Origin: a virus
Direction: 5' to 3' (one strand)
IMG/VR virus record: IMGVR_UViG_3300046170_000174
Location: 1-44,271 of that record
DNA: 44,271 bases
Positions 6,774 through 15,453 of this stretch are shown piece by piece (the first letter of the stretch is position 1; every line of letters begins with the position of its first letter). The position numbers and the translations under genes were made by a program. Below the pieces are notes generated by a model, which saw nothing but the letters and a program-made list of their open reading frames with translations, was not told the DNA's origin and ran no database searches.

Positions 6774-7438
6774 ATGGCAGTAAAATTTTCACAATTTACA
6801 ACAGGTTCTTCTCTAGCAGATATAGATTATTTCGTTGGATATAAAGGAACTGACAATATACAAGTAGCGAAGTCCTTGCTATCTGGTACAACTTATACAG
6901 TAGATGTCCCAGCAGCAACAACTAATATTAACCTAGCAGGTAGTGATGGTACAAATGATGCTATTACTTTGATTGGTGGTACTGATATAACATTAGCGCA
7001 TACAAGCACAAGTTCAATAACAATTAACTCTACAGCAACTGGAGACACTTATGATTTAAATGCTACTGCTGATGGAAGTAATGTAGATTTAAATTTAACT
7101 TCAGGTTCAGGTACGTGATAATTCTGTTGTACAGTTTACTGCAGGTACAGGAATTACTTTAACTAGAACTGGAGCTCAAGAAATAACATTTGCTTCTGCC
7201 GCAGGTACTACAGTTGTCAAGGATCAGTTTACAGGAAACAACTCAACAACAGCATTTACATTATCAGTAACGCCAACGGCAGCTGCTAATCTGAATATAT
7301 TTATTAGCGGTGTATATCAAAACTCCAAAGATTCTGGGGGAACGGCGAAACTATACAGTTGCAGGAACGACATTAACTTTCGCAACAGCGCCACCGACAA
7401 CCGCAGCAAATGGAATAGAAGTAGTAATAACACAATAA
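6774..7438 (+). CDS. tail-fibre-like structural protein (about 220 aa, two frameshifts)
   Basis: Begins MAVKFSQFTTGSSLADIDYF, an N-terminal type (KFSQF..G....D.D.FVGY) common in phage fibre or adaptor proteins. It continues with a Thr/Ser/Asn-rich beta region (TNINLAGSDGTNDAITLIGG; FTAGTGITLTRTGAQEITFA) and ends VAGTTLTFATAPPTTAANGI plus EVVITQ. One-base shifts are needed at about 7112-7117 and about 7340-7352. All three segments fit together as one protein ending at TAA 7436-7438. It is first in the row of fibre genes and could be a fibre hub or short fibre. Confidence 0.65.
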
Positions 7439-7448
7439 CGTTTAGCTC

Positions 7449-8406
7449 ATGGCAACAAACAAAGTAACTACAAACGTAATTGACATGAGTGGTAACACTG
7501 GAGGTCTAGTGTGGGCTAAGGGAACTACAGGCTCAAAGACCAACGGGAGTTGCTGGAGACCTACGTTTAAATACAACAGACAGCAGACTCGAATACAAAG
7601 ACAACGTAGAATGGAAAAGATTTTCTGAAACAACATCATCTGGACCTCCTGGAACACAAAACGCTGAAGTTTTTATGGTAGGTGGAGGAGGAGGAGGTGG
7701 AGCTCAAAATAACGTAAGTGGTGATTATCCTGGTGGTGGAGCTGGTGGGTATACCACGACTACAGCCACTATAGCTTTATATGGAAACGTAACTGTTAAT
7801 GTAGGAGCTGGTGGAGCAGCCGGAGTTTTAGGTGTTAGCGCACCTGGGGTTATTGGAGGAACTACAAGTATAGTTAACAGTGGAACTACGTATTCTATTG
7901 GCGGTGGACAAGGTGGTGCTCAGAGTTATAAAGGAGGAGACGGAGGTTCTGGTGGTGGAGAAGGCCAAAGCGGTGGTGGTGGAACTGATGGAAGTGATGG
8001 TGGAGGTGGAAGCCAAAGAGGAATTGGACAAGGGACAACAACAAGAGAATTTGCCGACTCTGGTAGAACATTATATTCTGGAGGTGGTGGAGCTGGAAGA
8101 TGGAGCAGTCCAACACCTGGTGGAGCAGGTGGAGGTGGTGATGGTCAGAGTGACAACTATAACCTAGGTGGGGGTACAGCAGGTACTACTAATTTAGGTG
8201 GAGGTGGAGGTGGAAGGTCTACTTATCCAACACCAACACCAGCTCAAGGGTTACCAGCTTATCCTGGTGGTTCAGGTATTGTGGTGGTAAGGGTCAATAA
8301 AAGCGCTATTACAGCAAACATAGGGGGATATTCAAGCACTAATTCAGACGCAACTTATAATTATTATGTTTTTAATAATTCCACAACAATGACAGTAACA
8401 ATATAA
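7449..8406 (+). CDS. tail fibre/adhesin with glycine-rich domain, paralogue 1 (318 aa, one frameshift)
   Basis: Start MATNKVTTNVIDMSGNTGGL. A one-base shift at about 7537 restores an N-terminal anchor module: RPTGVAGDLRLNTTDSRLEY, KDNVEWKRF. The rest is a glycine-rich domain (MVGGGGGGGAQNN, then long GGGGxxG tracts) of the type found in phage tail-fibre tips, where polyglycine helices form a receptor-binding lattice (known for the T4-like S16 adhesin). The C terminus is beta-like (GGYSSTNSDATYNYYVFNNS). The anchor is shared with the fibres at 9094 and 10156. Likely determines host binding. Confidence 0.8.
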
Positions 8407-8408
8407 CG

Positions 8409-9092
8409 ATGGCACACTACGCATTTTTAAATAACGACGCAACAACAGAAACTCTAAGAGAAGAGCTTACAGTATTATGGAGTGAGATGAGTACGCTTAC
8501 TTCTATTGAAGAGCCGACCCAGGAAGATACAGCTGCGATTGAAACAAAACAAGAAGAGATTGATGCAAAATACCAAGAGATAAATAATCAGCTGTGCATA
8601 GTAACCAATGTTATAACTGGAGTATCTGAAATAAAATATGAGGTTGGTAGGGATGAAGAATTTGAGCAAGAAATGATAGATTTATACCACACAAGGGTAG
8701 GTAAAACACCAGAAGAAGCTGCAGAAATAGAAGCTGAAGCAAAACAAAAAATTGAAGAAAAAGGCCCAATTCCTTCAACTGAAATAGACAATACGATTTA
8801 CTGGGAAGGGTATTATGGAAAAGGTGGACTATGCAAAAGAACTTCTTACAATACAATAGGTGGTGTTCACCAAAACGGAAAAACACCTTTTAGAAAAAAT
8901 TATGCAGGTATAGGATATACTTACGACCCTGTAAGAGATGCGTTTTATGCGCCACAGCCATTTGAGTCTTGGACTTTAAATGAAGATTCCTGTCTATGGG
9001 AAGCACCAGTAGTTTATCCAGATGATGGAAATTCGTATATTTGGAATGAAGAAATTATAAATTGGGAATTGGTAGAATCTACAATAGAATAA
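8409..9092 (+). CDS. fibre-associated protein, MAHxA paralogue with coiled-coil insert
   Basis: 227 aa. The C-terminal half (YNTIGGVHQNGKTPFRKNYA, GIGYTYDPVRDAFYAPQPFE, SWTL..D..LWE.P...PDD) is the module of the 126-aa protein at 13246 and of a protein common in cyanophages and other marine phages beside fibre genes. The N-terminal part after MAHYAFLNNDATTETLREEL is an acidic helical insert (residues about 15-100) missing from the shorter paralogue. It lies 2 nt after fibre 1 and 1 nt before fibre 2. Probably a fibre chaperone or fibre-bound virion protein; the exact role is unknown. Confidence 0.7.
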   Translation: MAHYAFLNNDATTETLREELTVLWSEMSTLTSIEEPTQEDTAAIETKQEEIDAKYQEINNQLCIVTNVITGVSEIKYEVGRDEEFEQEMIDLYHTRVGKTPEEAAEIEAEAKQKIEEKGPIPSTEIDNTIYWEGYYGKGGLCKRTSYNTIGGVHQNGKTPFRKNYAGIGYTYDPVRDAFYAPQPFESWTLNEDSCLWEAPVVYPDDGNSYIWNEEIINWELVESTIE

Positions 9093-9093
9093 T

Positions 9094-10152
9094 ATGGCAA
9101 CAACAAAAATTAGAGGACAATTAGTAGATTTAAATGAAGCGACTTCAGAGAGCGGACTAAAAATCCCTACAGGTACAGCATCAAATAGACCGGCTACAAA
9201 TGTTACAGGTATGGTTAGAAACACTACATCTGACAGTTCTTTAGGTTCTGCTTCTTCAATCGAGTATTATAATGGAGCTGAATGGAAAGCGATAAACAAT
9301 ACTGCAGTACCTCCTGTACAAGTTGACTTTTTGGTAGTCGCTGGTGGTGGTGGTGGAGGTGGAGCTTTAGGTGACAGTTCTGGAGGTATTGGTGGAGGTG
9401 GAGCAGGTGCAGGAGGATTGAGAACGTCTTATGGTTCTACATCTGGAGGTGGTTCATCAGCTGAATCATCATTATCTTTAATTCGTTTAACTTCTTATAC
9501 AATAACAGTGGGAGGTGGTGGAACAGGAAATACTAAAGGTTCAGATTCTATTTTTTCTACCATTACTTCTGAAGGAGGTGGTGATGGAGGTGATAGATTT
9601 GGCTCTGCTGGTGATGGTGGTTGTGGAGGAGGTGAAGCAACTGATGCTAGTGGTACACCTGGTCAGGGTACTGCTAATCAAGGATTTAATGGAGGCCCGA
9701 CAGGAGGGTCTGGAACTGGTAGGTCTTCTGCTGGTGGTGGTGGAGCAACTGCAGCTGGAGGAGCAATAAATTCTACAACTGGTGGTGGTGGAGGTGCAGC
9801 TTTAGCTGTTTCTATTACTGGCTCATCAGTAGCGTATGCTGGTGGTGGAGGTGGAGGTGCAGGAGGTACAGGTTCACAAAATGGTGGGGCAGGAGGCTCT
9901 GGAGTAGGTGGTGATGGAGGAAATGTTAATGGTGGTAATGGAGGAAACGCCACAACTAATACTGGTGGTGGAGGTGGTGGAGCAGCCGGAGGTACAACTA
10001 CAGGTGGTACAGGGACAGGAGGTTCAGGTATTGTAATATTAAGACTACCTACAGCAGACTATTCAGGAACCACATCAGGAAGTCCAACAGTTACTACAGA
10101 TGGTTCAGACACAATATTAACGTACACAGGAAGCGGAACATATACAGCGTAA
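9094..10152 (+). CDS. tail fibre/adhesin with glycine-rich domain, paralogue 2
   Basis: 352 aa, intact. N-terminal module MATTKIRGQLVDLNEATSES, GTASNRPATNVTGMVRNTTS, then IEYYNGAEWKAINN, matches the anchors at 7449 and 10156. From FLVVAGGGGGGGALGD onward it is glycine-rich (about residues 85-315) with small hydrophobic breaks, as in fibre-tip polyglycine domains. The end SGTTSGSPTVTTDGSDTILT, YTGSGTYTA is nearly the same as in the 1018-aa fibre, so the tip domain is shared. It probably binds a surface receptor. Confidence 0.85.
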   Translation: MATTKIRGQLVDLNEATSESGLKIPTGTASNRPATNVTGMVRNTTSDSSLGSASSIEYYNGAEWKAINNTAVPPVQVDFLVVAGGGGGGGALGDSSGGIGGGGAGAGGLRTSYGSTSGGGSSAESSLSLIRLTSYTITVGGGGTGNTKGSDSIFSTITSEGGGDGGDRFGSAGDGGCGGGEATDASGTPGQGTANQGFNGGPTGGSGTGRSSAGGGGATAAGGAINSTTGGGGGAALAVSITGSSVAYAGGGGGGAGGTGSQNGGAGGSGVGGDGGNVNGGNGGNATTNTGGGGGGAAGGTTTGGTGTGGSGIVILRLPTADYSGTTSGSPTVTTDGSDTILTYTGSGTYTA

Positions 10153-10155
10153 ATT

Positions 10156-13100
10156 ATGGCAACAACAAAAATTACATCACCGGAATTATTTGAATTAGAA
10201 AGTTTAAACACTGCTTTAAAGTTACCGTCAGGTACTACTGCGCAGAGACCGACTAGTCCAAGTACAGGTGAGTGGAGATATAACACGACTACTAACTTAG
10301 TAGAGTTTTGGGATGGAGGACAATGGAGACAATTACAATCCGAAGATTTCCCGCCAATACCTAGCGAGCATTTTAATGTTGTTTTATATACTGGTAATGG
10401 AAGTACTCAGTCAATTACAGGAGTGGGATTTAAGCCTGACTTTGTTTGGGTAAAAGTAAGGTCAACTACAGGTTCTGGTCCAATAGCTGATTCTTCAAGA
10501 GGAACAGGGAAAGCAATGTATTCAAATTTAAGTGATGCTGATTATACATTTCCAGCTGGACAAGGAGTTACAAGTTTTGATGCTGACGGATTTTCTATAG
10601 GGGATGATTCAACGGGTAACGGAGGTTATAACGGTAATGGAAAAACTTATGTAGCTTGGTGTTGGAAAGCAAATGGAGGAACGACAACAGCAGGTTCTGG
10701 AACAAATACTACAAGTGTTACAAATCAAGCGAATACTAAAGTAGGTTTTAGTATTTCTACTTTTACTGGTTCTGCTACAGCAGCAGGTAATTTTACACAC
10801 GGATTAGGTGAAGTTCCTGAAATGTATATAGTTAAATCAGTAAGTTTTGCTGATTCATGGTTTATGTACCATAAAGATTTAGGTAGTGGTTCTAATGCTC
10901 AGGAATATGCTTTACGATTAAATACAAACGCAGCACAACAAAATAATTCAGGTTTTTGGAATAACACCGCACCTACATCAACACTGATTAGTCTTAATAG
11001 TGGAATATTAGTTAATAATGCAACTTATGTTGCTTATGCTTTTAAAAGTGTTGCAGGATTTTCATCTATTGGCTCATACATAGGTAATGCTTCACAGAAT
11101 GGCCCATTAGTAGTAACAGGATTTGAACCCGCTTTTGTACTGGTAAAAAACATTAATATACTGTCTCATTGGAGAATAGTTGATAATAAAAGAAGTCCAT
11201 TAAATCACAGACAAAGAGCATTATTTCCAGATTTAAATGTTGCAGAATCAAATGACTCTAATGATGCAGTGGATTTTTTAAGCACAGGATTTAAAATTTC
11301 TAACGATAATTCTTATTGGAATGCTAATGCAGACAAATTTATTTATATAGCATTTGCTTCTGACCCAACAGCTGCACCAACCTTAGCGGCTAGTTTTAGT
11401 AATGTAGCATATTTTGGAGATGGTCAATCAAATAGAGCAATCACCGGTTTAGGGTTTAGTCCAAGCTGGGTTTGGATAAAAAACAGAGTCGCTGCAAGAG
11501 ACCACATGGAATTTGATAATGTTAGATTGTTAGGTTCAGAGCTTGTGCCTGGAAACTACACGAACTTAGATGCAGCTGATTTTAACACAACTGCTAATGA
11601 CTTTAATAGTTTTGATACTGATGGATTTACAGTAGGTCAAGACCCATATACAAATGACGCAGGAAGTGATATGATAGCGTGGGCTTGGAAAGCAAATCCT
11701 ATTCCGGCTATAAACAATGATGGAGATATACAATCTATAGTGTCTGCAAATCAAGCAGCAGGTTTTAGTATAGTTACATATACAGGAAATTCTACAGCAG
11801 GAGCAACTGTGGGTCATGGATTGACTGTTGCGCCGGACGCTATAATTATTAAATGTATGAATACAGGCTCGACAAACTGGATAAATTATTATGAAACAAT
11901 AGGTGTTAACGATTATCTTACATTAAATTTAAATAACGCCTTAGACACGTTTTCAAATTGGTTTGCTTCCAACGCCACAACTTTTACTTTAAATAACACT
12001 TTTGGAAACGCCAACACAACTGGAAGAACTTACGTAGCTTATTGTTTTAAATCAACAGCAGGGTTTAGCAAGATGGGAAGTTATACTGGAACGGGAAGTG
12101 CGGGTAATGCTCAAAATGTAGGATTTACTCCATCTTGGGTAATGATTAAAAGAACAAACAGTATTTCAGATTGGTATATGTTTGATACAGCAAGAGGTGA
12201 TACAAGTGTATTATTGGCTAATAGTTCTGCTGCTCAATTTACTAATACTAATTTTAATTTAACATCAACAGGTTTTGATTTTGATGGAACTGACTTTAAT
12301 GAAGCTGGTTCCTCTTGGATTTACATGGCGTTTAAAGATAATTACGAATACGCATCTACAGGCACAATGGCATTTATGCTTATTGCAGGTGGTGGAGGTG
12401 GTGGAGTTAGCACTGGAACTAACACCGGTATCACCTACGTTGGTTGTGGAGGAGGAGCTGGAGGGTTCAGAGGTTCTGGTAAAGTTACTGGTGGTGGATG
12501 TTCTCCTCAGACAGATATTTCCTTAGCAGCAGGAACTTATACTGTTACCATAGGTGCAGGTGGGTCTCCCGGAGTGAGCGGTTCAACTTCTTCTATAGCT
12601 GGCCCAAGTTTAACCACTATAACAACAACAGGTGGTGGTAGAGGAGCGTCTAGTGCTTATCAACCTGAAGGAGGAGGGTCTGCAGGAGGTAGAAGCACAC
12701 ATAACAGTGCAAATCAAAGCGCAGTAGCTTGTGAAGGTTTTCCAGCTTTAGAAGGTAGTCAGGTTTCGTGGCAAGCAGGAGGGGGTGGAGCTGGTGGAGC
12801 GCAAACTACTACAGGAAGTAGTAACGCTTCAGGTATTGGGGTAGAAAGCGCAATGACTGGAACTGCAACTTATTACGCAGGTGGTGGAGCGCCAGGTGGA
12901 TTTAATACAACTTCAAGACCTCAACCTCAAGCGGGTGGTGGTGGTCAAGGGCAACTGATGGGAGAAACTGCCGTAGACACCCCATCTATAATTACTGGAA
13001 CTATAAACACTGGTGCTGGTGGGGGTGGAGGTTCTAACAACACAAACACCGGAGCTAAAGGTGGCGGAGGGTCAGGTGGTTCTGGATTTACTGTTTTAAG

Positions 13101-13212
13101 ATTAAAAACTGCAGAGTATTCTGGAACAACTACAGGTTCTCCTACAGTTACCACAGATGGAGATGAAACAATAATACAATTCACAGGGAGTGGAACATAC
13201 GTTCACTCATAA
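10156..13212 (+). CDS. long tail fibre with repeated lectin-like modules and glycine-rich tip, paralogue 3
   Basis: 1018 aa, intact. Residues 1-65 are the shared anchor (MATTKITSPELFELESLNTA; GTTAQRPTSPSTGEWRYNTT; VEFWDGGQWRQL). About residues 70-735 hold repeating beta modules with YTGNGSTQSITGVGFKPDFV, YVAWCWKANG, GSYTGTGSAGNAQNVGFTPS and TYVAY.FKS.AGFS..GSY blocks, like a phage fibre repeat family (DUF7483-like, from memory) with a concanavalin-type look. From about residue 740 it is glycine-rich and ends SGTTTGSPTVTTDGDETIIQ, FTGSGTYVHS, like paralogue 2. It is the longest fibre and probably the main adhesin. Confidence 0.85.
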   Translation: MATTKITSPELFELESLNTALKLPSGTTAQRPTSPSTGEWRYNTTTNLVEFWDGGQWRQLQSEDFPPIPSEHFNVVLYTGNGSTQSITGVGFKPDFVWVKVRSTTGSGPIADSSRGTGKAMYSNLSDADYTFPAGQGVTSFDADGFSIGDDSTGNGGYNGNGKTYVAWCWKANGGTTTAGSGTNTTSVTNQANTKVGFSISTFTGSATAAGNFTHGLGEVPEMYIVKSVSFADSWFMYHKDLGSGSNAQEYALRLNTNAAQQNNSGFWNNTAPTSTLISLNSGILVNNATYVAYAFKSVAGFSSIGSYIGNASQNGPLVVTGFEPAFVLVKNINILSHWRIVDNKRSPLNHRQRALFPDLNVAESNDSNDAVDFLSTGFKISNDNSYWNANADKFIYIAFASDPTAAPTLAASFSNVAYFGDGQSNRAITGLGFSPSWVWIKNRVAARDHMEFDNVRLLGSELVPGNYTNLDAADFNTTANDFNSFDTDGFTVGQDPYTNDAGSDMIAWAWKANPIPAINNDGDIQSIVSANQAAGFSIVTYTGNSTAGATVGHGLTVAPDAIIIKCMNTGSTNWINYYETIGVNDYLTLNLNNALDTFSNWFASNATTFTLNNTFGNANTTGRTYVAYCFKSTAGFSKMGSYTGTGSAGNAQNVGFTPSWVMIKRTNSISDWYMFDTARGDTSVLLANSSAAQFTNTNFNLTSTGFDFDGTDFNEAGSSWIYMAFKDNYEYASTGTMAFMLIAGGGGGGVSTGTNTGITYVGCGGGAGGFRGSGKVTGGGCSPQTDISLAAGTYTVTIGAGGSPGVSGSTSSIAGPSLTTITTTGGGRGASSAYQPEGGGSAGGRSTHNSANQSAVACEGFPALEGSQVSWQAGGGGAGGAQTTTGSSNASGIGVESAMTGTATYYAGGGAPGGFNTTSRPQPQAGGGGQGQLMGETAVDTPSIITGTINTGAGGGGGSNNTNTGAKGGGGSGGSGFTVLRLKTAEYSGTTTGSPTVTTDGDETIIQFTGSGTYVHS

Positions 13213-13224
13213 ATAAAATTTAAT

Positions 13225-13232
13225 TAACTTTG
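13225..13232 (+). promoter_or_regulatory. -7 box (TAACTTTG)
   Basis: TAACTTTG is 14 nt before the ATG at 13246, with leader TAAAAATAATATT. It separates the lysis-side genes from the fibre genes. Confidence 0.65.
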
Positions 13233-13245
13233 TAAAAATAATATT

Positions 13246-13626
13246 ATGGCACATTTTGCAGAACTTGACGAAAACAACACAGTACTACAAGTAATTGTTG
13301 TACACAACAATGAACTTTTAGACACAGGCGGAAACGAAAGCGAAGCTAAAGGAGTGGAGTTTTGTTCTACGCTCTTTGGTCATACGAACTGGGTGCAAAC
13401 TTCTTACAATCATAATATAAGAAAACAGTTTGCTGGAACAGGTTACACTTACGACTCAGACAGCGATGTTTTTGTTGCACCTCAGCCCTACCCAAGTTGG
13501 TCTTTAGACGACAACTTTGATTGGCAACCCCCAACGCCAATGCCAGATGATGATAACCTATATAACTGGAATGAGGAAACTCAAAATTGGGATTTAGTTG
13601 AACCTATTAATGATGAAACAGAATAA
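13246..13626 (+). CDS. fibre-associated protein, short MAHFA paralogue
   Basis: 126 aa. MAHFAELDENNTVLQVIVVH, then WVQTSYNHNIRKQFAGTGYT, YDSDSDVFVAPQPYPSWSLD and MPDDDNLYNWNEETQNWDLV fit a protein family frequent next to fibre genes in T4-like cyanophages and other marine phages. It is the standard-length form of the 227-aa paralogue at 8409, with the same Y-D-x3-D-x-F-x-A-P-Q-P and PDD...WNEE..NW blocks. It has its own -7 box at 13225. Function unknown. Confidence 0.75.
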   Translation: MAHFAELDENNTVLQVIVVHNNELLDTGGNESEAKGVEFCSTLFGHTNWVQTSYNHNIRKQFAGTGYTYDSDSDVFVAPQPYPSWSLDDNFDWQPPTPMPDDDNLYNWNEETQNWDLVEPINDETE

Positions 13627-13627
13627 C

Positions 13628-13777
13628 ATGAATTTAGATTTTGAACCTACGATACTAGGAATAACAGTTTTAGTACTTAGTATATCTCAAATTAATGAGG
13701 CTTTACAAAGTTTACTTTTACTGGCAACTATAGTTTATACAATCATTAAAATTTATCAACTAATAAAGAAAAAGTGA
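13628..13777 (+). CDS. 49-aa membrane protein, possible second holin or lysis regulator
   Basis: Reads MNLDFEPTILGITVLVLSIS, then QINEALQSLLLLATIVYTII, then KIYQLIKKK. Two hydrophobic helices with a Lys-rich cytoplasmic end are typical of small holins or antiholins. The stop TGA overlaps the GTG start of the endolysin (13774), so translation is coupled. A separate three-helix holin lies at 14123, so this protein may be an accessory or antagonist. Confidence 0.55.
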   Translation: MNLDFEPTILGITVLVLSISQINEALQSLLLLATIVYTIIKIYQLIKKK

Positions 13778-14130
13778 AATACTTTACATACTCAGAATTT
13801 GATTCTCCAGACTCTTCCGATAGTGGTAGTAATATGGATGAATCTTTTTTACGTATGTTAGATAGCGCACGTGAAGCTGCAGGTACACCATTCAGAATTA
13901 ACTCAGGATTTAGAACACCTAAGCATAACAAGAAAGTAGGTGGCTCAGAGAACTCATCACACCTTAGAGGGTTTGCAGCTGATATACATGTAACATCAAA
14001 CAGTACAAGGTATGTAATATTAGAAGCTTTACTTAATGTTGGCTTCAATAGAATAGGCGTAGCAGATACATTTATTCATGTAGATGCTGACCCTATTAAA
14101 ACAAAAAACGTAATTTGGACGTATGCTTAA
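13774..14130 (+). CDS. peptidase M15-type endolysin (D-Ala-D-Ala carboxypeptidase-like)
   Basis: 118 aa, GTG start overlapping the previous stop. Peptidase_M15 signature: FRINSGFRTPKHNKKVGG, then SSHLRGFAADIHV (zinc ligands H and D in H-x6-D), then NRIGVADTFIHVDAD with the third ligand His and a catalytic acid nearby. It is expected to cut peptidoglycan peptide stems at the end of infection. It has no signal peptide, so it needs the holin. It is flanked by a small membrane protein (upstream) and a 3-TM holin (8-nt overlap downstream), giving a compact lysis cassette. Confidence 0.88.
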   Translation: MKYFTYSEFDSPDSSDSGSNMDESFLRMLDSAREAAGTPFRINSGFRTPKHNKKVGGSENSSHLRGFAADIHVTSNSTRYVILEALLNVGFNRIGVADTFIHVDADPIKTKNVIWTYA

Positions 14131-14494
14131 GCTTTTAAAAAAATTATTAGGATTTAGTGACTCAGGCGTTGATGGCTTAGGTTTAGAGATAAGACAGCTT
14201 ATTAAGGGAAAAGAGATTGACCCTCAAAAACTTATAGAGATGCAAACTGCTATCAATGAGATGGAGGCAAAGCACAGAACAATCTTTGTGGCCGGATGGC
14301 GCCCTTTTATAGGATGGGTGTGCGGGATAGCCTTAGCGTATAACTTTATTATAAGAGATATGCTAGTATGGTATATGGGAGCTGCAACAGCGCCACCTGC
14401 TCTACAGATGGAGCATCTTATGACCGTACTTATCGGTATGCTAGGACTAGGTGGTATGAGAACGTTTGAAAAAATAAATAATAAATCTAATTAA
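14123..14494 (+). CDS. three-TM holin (GTA_holin_3TM type)
   Basis: 123 aa. Residues 1-55 are cytoplasmic and charged (EIDPQKLIEMQTAINEMEAK). Then WRPFIGWVCGIALAYNFIIR, a second helix region and HLMTVLIGMLGLGGMRTFEK, matching the W-R-P-x-x-G-W ... LG-GMRT-x-EK layout of the phage/gene-transfer-agent 3-TM holin family. It makes the membrane lesion that lets the M15 enzyme reach the wall. Its start overlaps the endolysin by 8 nt. Confidence 0.85.
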   Translation: MLKLLKKLLGFSDSGVDGLGLEIRQLIKGKEIDPQKLIEMQTAINEMEAKHRTIFVAGWRPFIGWVCGIALAYNFIIRDMLVWYMGAATAPPALQMEHLMTVLIGMLGLGGMRTFEKINNKSN

Positions 14495-14629
14495 ATGGCA
14501 CAATCAATGTCTGCTCTTCGCTACGAAAAACCAAAGACTCGTAGGCCAGGGGTACACGCAAAAACAAAATCTTCTAAGGTAAAATCATCTAAGTATTACC
14601 AAAAAAAATACAGAGGTCAAGGCAGGTAA
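14495..14629 (+). CDS. 44-aa conserved basic protein (RRPGVHAKTKSSK type)
   Basis: Reads MAQSMSALRYEKPKTRRPGV, then HAKTKSSKVKSSKYYQKKYR, GQGR. The pattern RRPGVHAKTK.SK.K.SK.Y.K.YRGQGR is one I remember upstream of terminase genes in many Bacteroidetes phages. Its high Lys/Arg content suggests DNA binding or a role in head assembly; none is proved. ATG follows the holin stop directly. Confidence 0.7.
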   Translation: MAQSMSALRYEKPKTRRPGVHAKTKSSKVKSSKYYQKKYRGQGR

Positions 14630-14637
14630 ATAATTTA

Positions 14638-14645
14638 TATCTTTG
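14638..14645 (+). promoter_or_regulatory. -7 box (TATCTTTG) of the packaging operon
   Basis: TATCTTTG is 21 nt before the ATG at 14666; the leader ends TTTAATCAAATG, a shared leader class. The genes 14666-20395 follow with overlaps or tiny gaps, so this box probably serves terminase and portal. Confidence 0.65.
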
Positions 14646-14665
14646 TATTAATCAAATTTAATCAA

Positions 14666-14890
14666 ATGGATATAAGAAAAGTATCAATAGGCGCTGATTA
14701 TAAATCAGGAGCGATGCACTATATAGTAGGGCAGGAAGTATTAGGAAAGAATTACATTATACACTTAATACAGTTCGACCAAGAATCTAAAGGTTTTAAA
14801 ATTTGGATTCAACATAAAGATGAAATACTTTTATGGAAGGAGTTCAATGTCAACATGCCTGTATCAATAGAATATAATATAAACTTTTAA
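14666..14890 (+). CDS. 74-aa conserved phage protein (MDIRKVSIGADYKS.AMHYIVGQ)
   Basis: Begins MDIRKVSIGADYKSGAMHYI, then VGQEVLGKNYIIHLIQFDQE; ends WKEFNVNMPVSIEYNINF. I recall this protein before the terminase in many Bacteroidetes phages. It is beta-rich with no enzymatic motif. The TAATG junction at 14890 couples it to the double GroES-fold gene. A packaging or head-assembly role is inferred from conserved position. Confidence 0.7.
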   Translation: MDIRKVSIGADYKSGAMHYIVGQEVLGKNYIIHLIQFDQESKGFKIWIQHKDEILLWKEFNVNMPVSIEYNINF

Positions 14891-15453
14891 TGAGGTCACC
14901 TTTTTATTTTATCGTAAAGCCAGTAGATGACAAGAGATATAACAATACTAAAAGTTTAAGTGGTATTGAGCTCATTACAAGTACATCAGAGGAGAATCAC
15001 AAAGCTTCTAACCGAGAAGGAATAGTTGAGGCTACTCCGTTAGGGTACACTGGTGATATAAGGGTAGGTGACACACTGCTAGTACATCACAACGTATTTA
15101 AGTTTTATAATGACATGAAAGGAAGAAGACAGAGTGGTAAGAGTTATTTTAAAGATAACTTGTTCTTTATAGAGAACGACCAGTTCTTTATGTATAAGCA
15201 AGATGGGCAGTGGCATTGTCATGACAGGTATTGTTTTGTTAAGCCTGCAGCAAAAGAAGATTCTGTTATAATGAAAAGAGGATTAGAAGAACCTTTGATT
15301 GGTTATATGAAATATCCAAACAAATACTTGTTATCTAAAGGTGTTAACAAAGGAGATAAGATATCTTTTAAACCAGAGAGTGAGTATGAGTTTATGGTAG
15401 ATGATGAAAAGTTATATAGAATGTATGACCACCAAATAACCATGGTATTATGA
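14890..15453 (+). CDS. protein with two GroES-like folds (co-chaperonin-like)
   Basis: 187 aa. Residues 1-104: MRSPFYFIVKPVDDKRY, a loop with SGIELITSTSEENHKASN, REGIVEATPLGYTGDIRVGD, TLLVHHNV, ending LFFIENDQFFMYK. This copies the Cpn10 order (beta strand, mobile loop with G-I-x-L, GxV, VGD, closing strands). Residues about 112-187: RYCFVKPA, LIGYMKYP, VNKGDKISFKPESEYEFMVD, MYDHQITMVL repeat the fold without an obvious mobile loop. It could assist GroEL in folding capsid proteins or be a structural relative. It sits directly upstream of terminase genes, away from groES at 3777. Confidence 0.65.
   Translation: MRSPFYFIVKPVDDKRYNNTKSLSGIELITSTSEENHKASNREGIVEATPLGYTGDIRVGDTLLVHHNVFKFYNDMKGRRQSGKSYFKDNLFFIENDQFFMYKQDGQWHCHDRYCFVKPAAKEDSVIMKRGLEEPLIGYMKYPNKYLLSKGVNKGDKISFKPESEYEFMVDDEKLYRMYDHQITMVL

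Noticed and set aside
7675-13212. Long minus-strand and alternate-frame open readings in the fibre genes
   Set aside because: They follow from GGT/GGA-rich codons, are low-complexity (Pro/Ser/Cys-rich) and overlap clear plus-strand fibres.
6774-13212. Diversity-generating retroelement variable region in the fibres
   Set aside because: No reverse transcriptase or template repeat is present in the window.
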